Source of the DNA: Burkholderiaceae bacterium
GTDB taxonomy: Bacteria; Pseudomonadota; Gammaproteobacteria; Burkholderiales; Burkholderiaceae_C
Reading direction: 5' to 3'
Length of the DNA: 64,000 bases
NCBI GenBank assembly: GCA_024235855.1
Contig: JACKLN010000007.1
Coordinates: 62,001 to 126,000, forward strand
Positions within the stretch are counted from its first letter, which is position 1. Every line of letters begins with the position of its first letter. The notes beneath the pieces were generated by a model, which saw only the letters and a program-made list of their open reading frames with translations, was not told the origin of the DNA and did not search any database. Below are positions 8,400 to 15,583 of this stretch, in pieces. The translations under genes were made by a program, and so were the position numbers.

Positions 8400-8428
8400 A
8401 CTGTATTGCGACTCGTTCGCATTTGCAA
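8400..8428 (-). promoter_or_regulatory. hemP promoter with Fur-box-like palindrome in the spacer
   Basis: Read on the minus strand: TTGCAA (8423-8428), a 17-base spacer, then TACAGT (8400-8405), then six bases to the hemP ATG. The 19-base sequence 8405-8423 is an imperfect palindrome (AATGCGAAC on one side, GAGTCGCAAT on the other) like the Fur sites of betaproteobacteria. Position and shape fit iron-dependent repression by promoter occlusion. The site is visible; Fur binding is inferred. Confidence 0.6.
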
Positions 8429-8495
8429 TGGCGCTGTATGTCGACGGGTCTTTCGGGGCCGGTGCCGCCGGCCGTGCTGTTGATAGCATCCCCGC

Positions 8496-9215
8496 ATGAG
8501 CACCTTGATCCACAGCCAATGGGTGCCGCTGGGTTCGAACGGCGGCGACGGCTTCGACGGTTTCCTGGTCCGGCCCCCGGCAGGCCGTGGCCCCGGCCTG
8601 CTGCTGTGGCAGGAGATCTTCGGCGTCAACGCCCACATCCGCCGAGTGGCCGAGCAGTACGCGCTGGCAGGCTTCACGGTGCTGGCGCCGGACGTGTTCT
8701 GGCGCCGTGAGCGCCGCGTGGAGCTGGGCTACGGCGAAGACGGCATGGCGCGCGGCCGTGCACTGATGGGCGCGATCACGCCCGACGCGCTGCGGGCCGA
8801 CGTCGAGGCGGCCGCCACGGCGCTGCGCGCGCTGCCGGAGGTGACGGGCGACCGCCTGGGCGCCGTGGGCTACTGCTTCGGCGGCCGGCTGGCCTACTTC
8901 TCGGCCGCCTGGGCAGGCGTGGACGCGGCGGTGTGCTACTACGGCGGCGGCATCCACGACCAGCTGGCGCTGGCGCCGGCCATCCGCGGCGACCTGCTGT
9001 TCCACTACGCCGAGCACGACAACCACATCCCGCTGGCGGCGGTGGACCGCGTGCGCAGCGCCACCTGCACGACGGACCGGCCGGGCAACGCCTGCCACGT
9101 CTACCCCGGCACCCAGCACGGGTTCAACTGCTGGGAACGCGGCAGCTACCACGCCGGCGCCTCGGCCCTGGCGCTGGGGCGCAGCCTGCAGTTCCTGGCC
9201 GAACGCCTGTTCTGA
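8496..9215 (+). CDS. Dienelactone hydrolase family protein
   Basis: A 239-residue alpha/beta hydrolase. The nucleophile is Cys127 in GYCFGG, with Asp175 (YAEHDNHIP) and His208 (GTQHGF) completing the Cys-His-Asp triad of dienelactone hydrolases. Homologues open dienelactones in chlorocatechol breakdown, but many chromosomal copies act on unknown esters or lactones. No other aromatic-degradation genes are adjacent, so the substrate is open. It is a single gene divergent from hemP; TGATAGCAT, an extended minus-10-like element, ends 6 nt before the ATG. Confidence 0.85.
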   Translation: MSTLIHSQWVPLGSNGGDGFDGFLVRPPAGRGPGLLLWQEIFGVNAHIRRVAEQYALAGFTVLAPDVFWRRERRVELGYGEDGMARGRALMGAITPDALRADVEAAATALRALPEVTGDRLGAVGYCFGGRLAYFSAAWAGVDAAVCYYGGGIHDQLALAPAIRGDLLFHYAEHDNHIPLAAVDRVRSATCTTDRPGNACHVYPGTQHGFNCWERGSYHAGASALALGRSLQFLAERLF

Positions 9216-9233
9216 CCGTCCGCGTGGGCGCGG

Positions 9234-11141
9234 TCAGCCCGCGCCCAGCGCCACCGCCACGCGGTAGGTGAGGAAGGCGGCCACATAGGCCAACCCGAAC
9301 AGGTAGCCGGCCATCAGCGTCGGCACGCGCCAGCCGCCGGTCTCGCGCTTCACCGCCGCCAGCGTGGCCAGGCACTGGGGCGCGAACACGAACCACGCCA
9401 GCAGCGCCAGCCCGGTGGCCAGGCTCCACTGGCTGGCGATCACCGGGGTCAGCACGCTGGCGGCGGCATCACCGCTGGCCGCCAGCGCGTACACCGTGCC
9501 CAGTGCGCTGACGAGGACCTCCCGTGCCGCCAGCCCCGGCACCAGGGCGATGCTGATCTGCCAGTTGAAACCCAGGGGCGCGAACAGCAGCGACAACGCA
9601 TGGCCCAGACGGCCGGCCACGCTGTAGGTGATGGGTGCCTCGGTGGCGCCCGGCGGCGGCGCCGGAAAGCTCGACAGCGCCCACAGCACCACCGTGAGCA
9701 CGAGGATGATGCCGCCCACCCGGCGCAGGAAGATCGTGGCCCGCTGCCACAGCCCGATGGCCACGCTGCGCGGCGACGGCCAGTGGTAGGCCGGCAGTTC
9801 CATCATCAGCGGCCGCACCTGCCGGCCGGCGGTGGTGAAGCGCTTGAGCAGCCAGGCCACCACCATCGCACCCCCCACACCCGCCGCATACAGCCCGAAC
9901 AGCACCAGGCCCTGCAGCGACACGCCCGGCCCCACCGTCACCGCCGGCACGAAGGCGGCGATCAGCAGCGCATACACCGGCAGCCGGGCCGAGCAGGTCA
10001 TCATCGGCGCGATCAGGATCGTCACCAGGCGGTCGCGCGGATCGGCGATGGTGCGTGTGGCCATGATGCCGGGGATGGCGCAGGCGAAGCTGGACAGCAG
10101 CGGGATGAAGGACCGCCCGCTCAGGCCCACGCCGCCCATCAGCCGGTCGAGCAGGAAGGCCGCGCGCGGCAGGTAGCCCGACTCCTCCAGCACCAGGATG
10201 AAGGCGAACAGGATCAGGATCTGCGGCAGGAAGACCAGCACGCCGCCCAGTCCGGCCACCAGGCCGTCGACGAGGAAGCTGCGCAGCAGGCCGTCGGGCA
10301 CCGCGCCGGCCACGGCCGTGCCCAGCGCCTCGGCGGCCGACTCGATCCAGCCCATCGGCGCCTCGGCGAGGCTGAACACGGCCTGGAACATCAGGAACAG
10401 CAGCAGCGTCAGCAGCAGCGGCCCGGCCACCGGGTGCAGCACCACGCGGTCGATGCGCTCGCTGGCGTCGGGCGGCAGCAGGCCGTCCAGCCCCAGGCGT
10501 TGCAGGATGCCGCGCACGCGGTCATGGTCGGCCTCGATCGATCCGGTGGCGTCGCGCACGCCGCCCATGCCCACGGGTTCGGCCGCGATAGCCGCCGACG
10601 GCCAGTTCGCGCGGTCGGCCAGGCGCTCGCGCAGGGCCGCGTCGCCGCCGGCCTGCACCGCCACCGTGGTCACCACCGGCACGCCCAGTTCGCGCGACAG
10701 CGCCTGCGCATCGATCGCCAGCCCGCGCCGGGCGGCGAGGTCGGTCATGTTCAGCACCACCAGGCAAGGCAGGCCCAGGCGCTGTACGGCCAGCACCAGC
10801 CGCAGGCCGCGGCGCAGGTTGGTGGCGTCGAGCACGCACACCGCCAGATCGGGCCGCTTCTCGCCGGCGGCGGTGCCCAGCAGCACGTCGTGCGTCACGC
10901 GTTCGTCGGGCGAGCGCGGGTGCAGGCTGTAGGCGCCGGGCAGGTCGAGCACGCGCAGCTCGCGGCCACCGGGCAGCGGCAGCCGGCCTTCCTTGCGCTC
11001 CACCGTGACGCCGGCGTAGTTGGCCACCTTCTGCCGGCTGCCGGTCAGGCGGTTGAAGAGCGCGGTCTTGCCGCAGTTGGGGTTGCCCACCAGCGCGACC
11101 AGCGGGCCGCCGCGGTGGACGTGGACGACGGCCTCTGCCAC
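9234..11141 (-). CDS. feoB: Ferrous iron transport protein B
   Basis: A 635-residue inner-membrane Fe2+ transporter. The N-terminal G domain has G1 GNPNCGKT, a switch region NYAGVTVERK, G3 DLPGAYSL and G4 NMTD; a short helical spacer follows, then the membrane domain with two Gate repeats (FIPLLSSFACAIPG and APLGFNWQISIALVPGLAARE). It is shorter than the E. coli protein (about 770 residues), mainly at the C-terminus. GTG at 11141 is the start, 2 bases after feoA ends. Part of the bfd-fur-feoA-feoB run, so it is probably iron-repressed. Confidence 0.95.
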   Translation of the reverse strand: MAEAVVHVHRGGPLVALVGNPNCGKTALFNRLTGSRQKVANYAGVTVERKEGRLPLPGGRELRVLDLPGAYSLHPRSPDERVTHDVLLGTAAGEKRPDLAVCVLDATNLRRGLRLVLAVQRLGLPCLVVLNMTDLAARRGLAIDAQALSRELGVPVVTTVAVQAGGDAALRERLADRANWPSAAIAAEPVGMGGVRDATGSIEADHDRVRGILQRLGLDGLLPPDASERIDRVVLHPVAGPLLLTLLLFLMFQAVFSLAEAPMGWIESAAEALGTAVAGAVPDGLLRSFLVDGLVAGLGGVLVFLPQILILFAFILVLEESGYLPRAAFLLDRLMGGVGLSGRSFIPLLSSFACAIPGIMATRTIADPRDRLVTILIAPMMTCSARLPVYALLIAAFVPAVTVGPGVSLQGLVLFGLYAAGVGGAMVVAWLLKRFTTAGRQVRPLMMELPAYHWPSPRSVAIGLWQRATIFLRRVGGIILVLTVVLWALSSFPAPPPGATEAPITYSVAGRLGHALSLLFAPLGFNWQISIALVPGLAAREVLVSALGTVYALAASGDAAASVLTPVIASQWSLATGLALLAWFVFAPQCLATLAAVKRETGGWRVPTLMAGYLFGLAYVAAFLTYRVAVALGAG

Positions 11142-11143
11142 GT

Positions 11144-11383
11144 TCAGGCGACCTGGACCTGGATGCAGGCGGCCTCGGCGCGCCGCAGCGCGAAGGTGGA
11201 CAACCCCACGCGCACCACCAGCGGGTCGCCCCCTGGCTGCGCGCGCGACAGCAGGCGCACCGGCTCACCCGGCAGGAAGCCGATCTCGGCCAGCCAGCGC
11301 GGCCAGTCGGGCGCCGACGTGGCCGGCAGCACGGCATGCACGCGGGCCGCGGCACCGTCGGGCAGCTGGTCCAGCGTGGTCAT
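11144..11383 (-). CDS. feoA: Ferrous iron transport protein A
   Basis: A 79-residue SH3-like protein: MTTLDQLPDG at the start, GFLPGEPVRLLSRA in the middle, and a VVRVGLSTFALRRAEAACI end. FeoA is a small cytoplasmic partner of FeoB. The start at 11383 gives the usual family length; an in-frame ATG at 11464 would add 27 residues of low similarity, and neither has a convincing ribosome-binding site. The stop is 2 bases from feoB. Confidence 0.85.
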   Translation of the reverse strand: MTTLDQLPDGAAARVHAVLPATSAPDWPRWLAEIGFLPGEPVRLLSRAQPGGDPLVVRVGLSTFALRRAEAACIQVQVA

Positions 11384-11480
11384 CGGCACGGGGAGGGCCG
11401 ACTGGCTGTCAGGGCCTGCCAGGCCAGGCTTCAGCGGAGCCAGCTCGGCGTTCAGGGACGTCATGGCGATTGATGAGGCA

Positions 11481-11933
11481 TCAGGCTTGAGGGGCGCGGC
11501 AGGGGCGGCACAGGCCATACAGCGCCAGCCGGTGCTCGACGAGCGTGAAACCCCGGGCATCGGCCACGGCCTGCTGGCGGGCCTCGATGACCTCGTCCAC
11601 GAACTCGTCGACGCGGCCACAACGCACGCAGACCAGGTGGTCGTGGTGCGGCCCGTCGTCGAGCTCGAACACCGCCTTGCCGCCGTCGAAGCTGGTGCGG
11701 CGCACGATGCCGGCCTGCTCCAGCTGCGCCAGCACGCGATAGACCGTGGCCAGCCCGACATCGTCGCCGGCGGCCAGCAGGTCTCGGTAGACCTCGTCGG
11801 CGGACCAGTGGCGCCGTGCGCCATGGCGCATCAGCTGCAGCACCTTGCGCCGCGGTGGCGTGGCGCGCAGGCCGAGCTGGCGCAGGTGGTCTGCGTCGGC
11901 CGGATCCGGCGCGTCGTGCGTCACGTCGTGCAT
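11481..11933 (-). CDS. fur: Fur-family transcriptional regulator
   Basis: A 150-residue ferric-uptake-regulator homologue: an N-terminal winged helix (LRATPPRRKVLQLM, then WSADEVYRDLLA and GLATVYRVLAQLE), the metal site HHDHLVCVRCG, and a C-terminal YGLCRPC. The two CxxC pairs fit a structural zinc. It lies inside a ferrous-iron operon between bfd and feoA, so it is probably an iron-responsive repressor of its own neighbourhood; whether it is the genome's main Fur or a paralogue cannot be told here. The ATG at 11933 overlaps the bfd stop by one base (TGATG). Confidence 0.88.
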   Translation of the reverse strand: MHDVTHDAPDPADADHLRQLGLRATPPRRKVLQLMRHGARRHWSADEVYRDLLAAGDDVGLATVYRVLAQLEQAGIVRRTSFDGGKAVFELDDGPHHDHLVCVRCGRVDEFVDEVIEARQQAVADARGFTLVEHRLALYGLCRPCRAPQA

Positions 11934-12163
11934 CAACGGCGCACCGCCACCACGACGGGACCAGGCGTCACAGGGCCCGCGACCCTGCACCCGCCGCGGG
12001 CGGCCAGAACCTCGTCGAAGACCTCGCGCGCGCAGTCGTGGCAGGCGCCGCAGGACGAGGCGACCCGCGTGTCGTCCTGCAACTGCTCGAAGCAGGCCGT
12101 GCCCGAACGCACCTCGCGGTGGATGTCGCGATCCGAGATGCGGTGGCACAGGCAGACGATCAT
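11933..12163 (-). CDS. bfd: Bacterioferritin-associated ferredoxin
   Basis: A 76-residue [2Fe-2S] protein. Cysteines occur as CLC at residues 4-6 and CGACHDC about 33 residues later, the CxC...CxxC spacing of Bfd. Bfd gives electrons to bacterioferritin to release stored iron, and bfr lies just upstream. The ATG at 12163 gives the standard N-terminus MIVCLCHRISD; a longer frame to 12214 adds a non-conserved 17-residue leader. First gene of the bfd-fur-feoA-feoB operon. Confidence 0.9.
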   Translation of the reverse strand: MIVCLCHRISDRDIHREVRSGTACFEQLQDDTRVASSCGACHDCAREVFDEVLAARGGCRVAGPVTPGPVVVAVRR

Positions 12164-12211
12164 GGGGCGGTCCAGGGTCGGGTGAACTCCTGGCGCAGAT
12201 CGTACTTTAAA

Positions 12212-12237
12212 CAAGAATCCGTCTCAATCAGATTCTT
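12212..12237 (-). promoter_or_regulatory. Possible Fur operator upstream of bfd
   Basis: A perfect 7-bp inverted repeat, AAGAATC (12213-12219) and GATTCTT (12231-12237), lies in an AT-rich patch about 50-75 bases upstream of the bfd start. On the minus strand the overlapping 15-mer TGAGACGGATTCTTG matches about 10 of 14 fixed positions of the TGAGAAT-N-ATTCTCA style Fur core. It is the obvious place for iron control of the ferrous-iron operon, but binding is inferred. Confidence 0.35.
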
Positions 12238-12271
12238 TGATGCAGATCAACCCGTCGATCCACGGCCCCAA

Positions 12272-12355
12272 CCGGCCGTGATGCCGGCCGTGATGCCGGC
12301 CGTGATGCCGACCGTGATACCGGCCGTGATACCGGCCGTGATACCGGCCACGATG
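12272..12355. repeat. Seven tandem copies of a 12-bp unit (CCGGCCGTGATG)
   Basis: Seven head-to-tail 12-bp units fill 84 bases between bfr and bfd. Units 1-3 are CCGGCCGTGATG, unit 4 CCGACCGTGATA, units 5-6 CCGGCCGTGATA and unit 7 CCGGCCACGATG. Each contains the palindrome CCGG/CGGCCG. The unit length is a multiple of three but no credible gene covers it. A variable-number repeat is likely, and copy number may vary between strains. Confidence 0.9.
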
Positions 12356-12389
12356 ACGGACCCGGCCCCGGTCGCCCGGCGCCTTTCCG

Positions 12390-12866
12390 TCAGCTTCCCT
12401 CGCCCATCTGCGACTGCAGCCAGTTGGGCTCGCCCACCTGGGCCACGAGGCCGATCTCGGTCTCGAGGTGGTCGATGTGTGCCTCGGTGTCGTCCAGCAG
12501 GTCGCTGAACAGGTCGCGCGAGACGTAGTCGCGCACGCTCTCGCAGTGCGCAATGGCCTCCTTCAGGTAGGCCTGGGCCGCCGTCTCGACCTTCAGGTCG
12601 CAGTGCAGGACCTCGACCGCCGACTCGCCGATCAGCAGCTTGCCCAGGTCCTGCAGGTTGGGCAGGCCGTCGAGCATCAGGATGCGGTCCATCAGCCGGT
12701 CGGCGTGCTTCATCTCCTCGATGGATTCCTCGTACTCGTGCCTGGCCAGCTTGCCGAAGCCCCAGTTCTTCAGCATGCGGTAGTGCAGGAAGTACTGGTT
12801 GATGGCCGTGAGTTCGTTCTTCAGCTGGCCGTTGAGGAACTCCAGGACCTTGGGGTCGCCCTTCAT
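12390..12866 (-). CDS. bfr: Bacterioferritin
   Basis: A 158-residue four-helix ferritin-like protein that stores iron in a 24-mer shell with haem between subunits. E. coli-type ferroxidase residues are at Glu18, Glu51, His54, Glu94 and His130, and the haem-ligand Met52 is present (EEMKHADRLM). Residue 127, usually Glu, is Thr (DDTEAH) in an ungapped reading, which could alter the ferroxidase site. A clear Shine-Dalgarno (AAGGAG) precedes the ATG at 12866. Downstream lies the 12-bp repeat and then bfd, its redox partner. Confidence 0.93.
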   Translation of the reverse strand: MKGDPKVLEFLNGQLKNELTAINQYFLHYRMLKNWGFGKLARHEYEESIEEMKHADRLMDRILMLDGLPNLQDLGKLLIGESAVEVLHCDLKVETAAQAYLKEAIAHCESVRDYVSRDLFSDLLDDTEAHIDHLETEIGLVAQVGEPNWLQSQMGEGS

Positions 12867-13007
12867 GCTGGCTCCTTGGCGCGGGTGCGCGATGCAGACC
12901 CGCTGCATTGTGCGCACGCGGGCGCCAGCGCTCCACAAGGCCGCGCTGCACCGGCCGGAAGCGCAATCGTTCTCGTTGACGCCGCCTGGACGCCGCACAA
13001 TGCGGCC

Positions 13008-14315
13008 ATGACCCGCCCCCTGCCCGCCGACGACCTGCTGCGCCAGGAACTGCACGACGAGGTCCATGCCCGGCCGACGGCGCGCATCCACCTGCCGGCG
13101 CTGGTGGTCTACGTGGCGGTGCTCAACGAGGGCGTGAGCCGCGACGACGAGCGCCGGCATCTGCAGCGGCTGCCCGGGCACGACGGGCTGACCGCCGCCG
13201 ACCTGGCCGGCAACTTCCTGCGCCTGCGCCTGGGCGATTCGGTGCTGAAGTGGGAGCGACACAGCGAGTTCACGCGCTACACGCTGGTGCAGCCGCTGCC
13301 GGCGCAGGCCCGGCCCCCGGCCACCGACCCGGAATTGCTGTCCTCGCTGGCGCTGGACGTCACCTGGCTGGCCGACATCCCCGGCCGCACGGTGGCGGCC
13401 ATCAAGCTGGTGATGCTGCACCACGACCTGGTCGACCCGCAGGCGGCGCTGGACGCGGCGCGCCACTGGTTCGGCGACCGCACGGTGGTGGCCTCGCTCA
13501 CCGGTCGCGGGCACTCGCTGGCGGTGACCGACTTCCGCCTGCGCGACACCGGCTTCGAGCGCATGCTGCTGCTGGCGCCCGAAGGCACCAGCGAGACCCG
13601 CGCCGGCCGCGTGTCGGCCCGCCTGCTGGAGTTCGAGACCTACCGCCTGATGGCCTTGCGCGGCCTGCCGGTGGCCAAGGGCCTGGGCCCGCTGCTGGCA
13701 CAGGCCGAGGCCGACCTCGCCGGCATCACCGCGCGCATGGAGACCGGCGCCAGCGACACCGACGACCAGGCGCTGCTGGACACGCTGGTCGACCTGGCCG
13801 CGCGCGTGGAACGCGCCACCGCCGAGACACAGTACCGCTTTGCGGCCACCCAGGCCTATGCCGGCATCGTGGACCAGCGCATCGCCGAACTGCGCGAGGT
13901 GCCCATCCCGGGCACGCAGACCATCGGCGAGTTCATGCGCCGGCGGCTGTCGCCGGCGATCGCCACCGTGGTGGCGACGGAACGGCGCCTGCAGTCCCTG
14001 GCCCAGCGGATCGAACGCGCCGGCTCGCTGCTGCGCACGCGCGTGGACATCGCCACCGAGACGCAGAACCGCGAACTGCTGGCCAAGCTCACGCGCGGCC
14101 AGGAACTGCAGCTCAAGCTGCAGAGCACGGTGGAGGGCCTGTCGATCGCGGCCATCTCGTACTACGTGGTCAGCCTGATCCTCTACGCCGCCAAGGCCGC
14201 CAAGGCCGCAGGTGTGCCGCTGCATCCGGAACTGGCCGCCGGGGCGTCGATCCCACTGGTGCTGTGGGCGGTGGCCGCGCTCACGCGCCGCATCCACCGC
14301 AAGCTGGTGAACTGA
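13008..14315 (+). CDS. DUF3422 family protein
   Basis: A 435-residue protein of a conserved proteobacterial family of unknown function. It starts RQELHDEVHARP, typical of DUF3422, has a long helical middle (residues 230-380, possible coiled coil) and two hydrophobic segments near the C-terminus (ISYYVVSLILYAAKA and IPLVLWAVAALT), so it is probably a membrane-anchored cytoplasmic protein. ATG 13008 is chosen because conservation starts there; the frame stays open far upstream, antisense to bfr. CACAAT ends 6 nt before the ATG with no Shine-Dalgarno. Confidence 0.85.
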   Translation: MTRPLPADDLLRQELHDEVHARPTARIHLPALVVYVAVLNEGVSRDDERRHLQRLPGHDGLTAADLAGNFLRLRLGDSVLKWERHSEFTRYTLVQPLPAQARPPATDPELLSSLALDVTWLADIPGRTVAAIKLVMLHHDLVDPQAALDAARHWFGDRTVVASLTGRGHSLAVTDFRLRDTGFERMLLLAPEGTSETRAGRVSARLLEFETYRLMALRGLPVAKGLGPLLAQAEADLAGITARMETGASDTDDQALLDTLVDLAARVERATAETQYRFAATQAYAGIVDQRIAELREVPIPGTQTIGEFMRRRLSPAIATVVATERRLQSLAQRIERAGSLLRTRVDIATETQNRELLAKLTRGQELQLKLQSTVEGLSIAAISYYVVSLILYAAKAAKAAGVPLHPELAAGASIPLVLWAVAALTRRIHRKLVN

Positions 14316-14332
14316 GCCAGCTGCCGGCGCCG

Positions 14333-14521
14333 CTACAGCATCACCGCCAGCCGTTCCAGCACCAGCACGGCGAAGAAGCCCAGGCCGGCCACCACCGTCC
14401 ACTTGACGATGACGATGCCGCGCCGGCGCCAGACCACCTGGCCCGTGCCCACGTACATCGCGAAGCACAGCAGCCCGGCCACGAGCAGGCCGCCGAAGAC
14501 GACGCGGAACATCAGCATCAT
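14333..14521 (-). CDS. Small two-helix membrane protein downstream of lpxC
   Basis: A 62-residue, mostly hydrophobic protein with two predicted membrane helices (FGGLLVAGLLCFAMYV and WTVVAGLGFFAVLVL) separated by a basic RRRG turn. Family not recognised. The start lies 16 bases after the lpxC stop on the same strand, so co-transcription is likely. The strongly hydrophobic composition and coherent layout argue for a real gene. Confidence 0.55.
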   Translation of the reverse strand: MMLMFRVVFGGLLVAGLLCFAMYVGTGQVVWRRRGIVIVKWTVVAGLGFFAVLVLERLAVML

Positions 14522-14537
14522 GGTGCGGCCCCGGCGG

Positions 14538-15473
14538 TCACCAGGCCGGCGCCAGTTCGGCCATGCCCCGCGGCGCCTGGCGTTCGTCCTCGAAGGTGAC
14601 GATGTCGTAGGCCGTCTCGTCGGCCAGCAGCGCGCGCAGCAGCTGGTTGTTCAGCGCGTGGCCGCTCTTGTAGGCCACGTAGCTGGCCAGCAGCGGCTTG
14701 CCGGCGATGTGCAGGTCGCCGATGGCGTCCAGGATCTTGTGCTTGGCGAACTCGTCGCCATAGCGCAGGCCGTCGGCGTTGAGCACGCGGTAGTCGTCGA
14801 TGACGATCACGTTGTCCAGGCTGCCGCCGCGGCCCAGGCCACGGGCGCGCATCATCTCCACGTCCTTCGTGAAGCCGAAGGTGCGGGCGCGGGCGATCTC
14901 CTGCTTGTAGGTGCCCGAGCCCATGTCGAAGCTCACGCGCTGGCCGGTGGCGTTGACGGCCGGGTGGTCGAACTCGATCTCGAAGCTCAGCGTGTAGCCG
15001 TGGTGCGGGTCCAGCCGCGCCCACTTGAGGCTCTTGCCCTCGCCCTCTCGCACCTCCACCGCCTTCTTCACGCGGATGAAGCGCTTGGGCGCGTCCTGCA
15101 GCGCGATGCCGGCACTCTGCAGCAGGAAGACGAAGCTGGCGGCCGAGCCGTCGAGGATGGGCACCTCCTCGCCGGTGATGTCCACGTACAGGTTGTCCAG
15201 TCCCAGACCGGCGCAGGCGGACATCAGGTGCTCGATGGTCTGCACCTTGGGCGCGCCCGGGTCGCCACCGGCGCTGATGGTGCTGGCCATGCGCGTGTCG
15301 CTGACCGCCCAGGCATTCACGGGAATGTCCACCGGGCTGGGCAGGTCGGTGCGGCGGAAGATCACGCCGGTGTCCGGCGGCGCCGGGCGCAGCGTGAGCT
15401 CCACCTTGTGCCCGCTGTGCACCCCCACGCCCACGGCGCGGGTCAGGGATTTCAGAGTGCGTTGGCGCAACAT
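14538..15473 (-). CDS. lpxC: UDP-3-O-acyl-N-acetylglucosamine deacetylase
   Basis: A 311-residue LpxC, the committed zinc-dependent step of lipid A synthesis. Zinc ligands are in EHLMSACAGLGLDN and HKILDAIGDLH (His and Asp). The length matches E. coli LpxC (305). In many proteobacteria lpxC follows ftsZ directly; here three genes separate them, so lpxC needs its own promoter. GACAAT ends 7 nt before the ATG at 15473, and a perfect 15-bp palindrome lies just upstream. Confidence 0.95.
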   Translation of the reverse strand: MLRQRTLKSLTRAVGVGVHSGHKVELTLRPAPPDTGVIFRRTDLPSPVDIPVNAWAVSDTRMASTISAGGDPGAPKVQTIEHLMSACAGLGLDNLYVDITGEEVPILDGSAASFVFLLQSAGIALQDAPKRFIRVKKAVEVREGEGKSLKWARLDPHHGYTLSFEIEFDHPAVNATGQRVSFDMGSGTYKQEIARARTFGFTKDVEMMRARGLGRGGSLDNVIVIDDYRVLNADGLRYGDEFAKHKILDAIGDLHIAGKPLLASYVAYKSGHALNNQLLRALLADETAYDIVTFEDERQAPRGMAELAPAW

Positions 15474-15508
15474 GCCGTCGATTGTCCCGCAAAGGCTGCA
15501 GTCCGTCG

Positions 15509-15523
15509 CATGCCACTGGCATG
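15509..15523. promoter_or_regulatory. Perfect 15-bp palindrome in the lpxC/oligopeptidase divergent region
   Basis: CATGCCA-C-TGGCATG is a perfect 7-1-7 palindrome between the divergent lpxC and M3 peptidase genes. It lies about 36-50 bases upstream of the lpxC start, where it could cover the minus-35 region. Shape and place suggest an operator for a dimeric regulator. No regulator gene is adjacent. Confidence 0.4.
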
Positions 15524-15583
15524 GACTTCGCTATGGCGACGATACTGCCGGCCCCATTGCCAGCGCTTGTCCCGCCCGTGAAG

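Noticed and set aside
9600..12185. An 861-codon plus-strand frame
   Set aside because: Antisense to feoB, feoA, fur and bfd; composition is the His/Arg/Gln-rich type seen in all shadow frames here.
12272..12355. The 12-bp tandem repeat considered as a CRISPR array or protein-coding repeat
   Set aside because: Units are contiguous with no spacers, and the frame crossing it is antisense or out of frame with bfr and lacks a start with homology.
12390..14468. A 692-codon minus-strand frame extending bfr upstream
   Set aside because: Only the last 158 codons are bacterioferritin; the rest is antisense to DUF3422, and bfr has its own Shine-Dalgarno and ATG.
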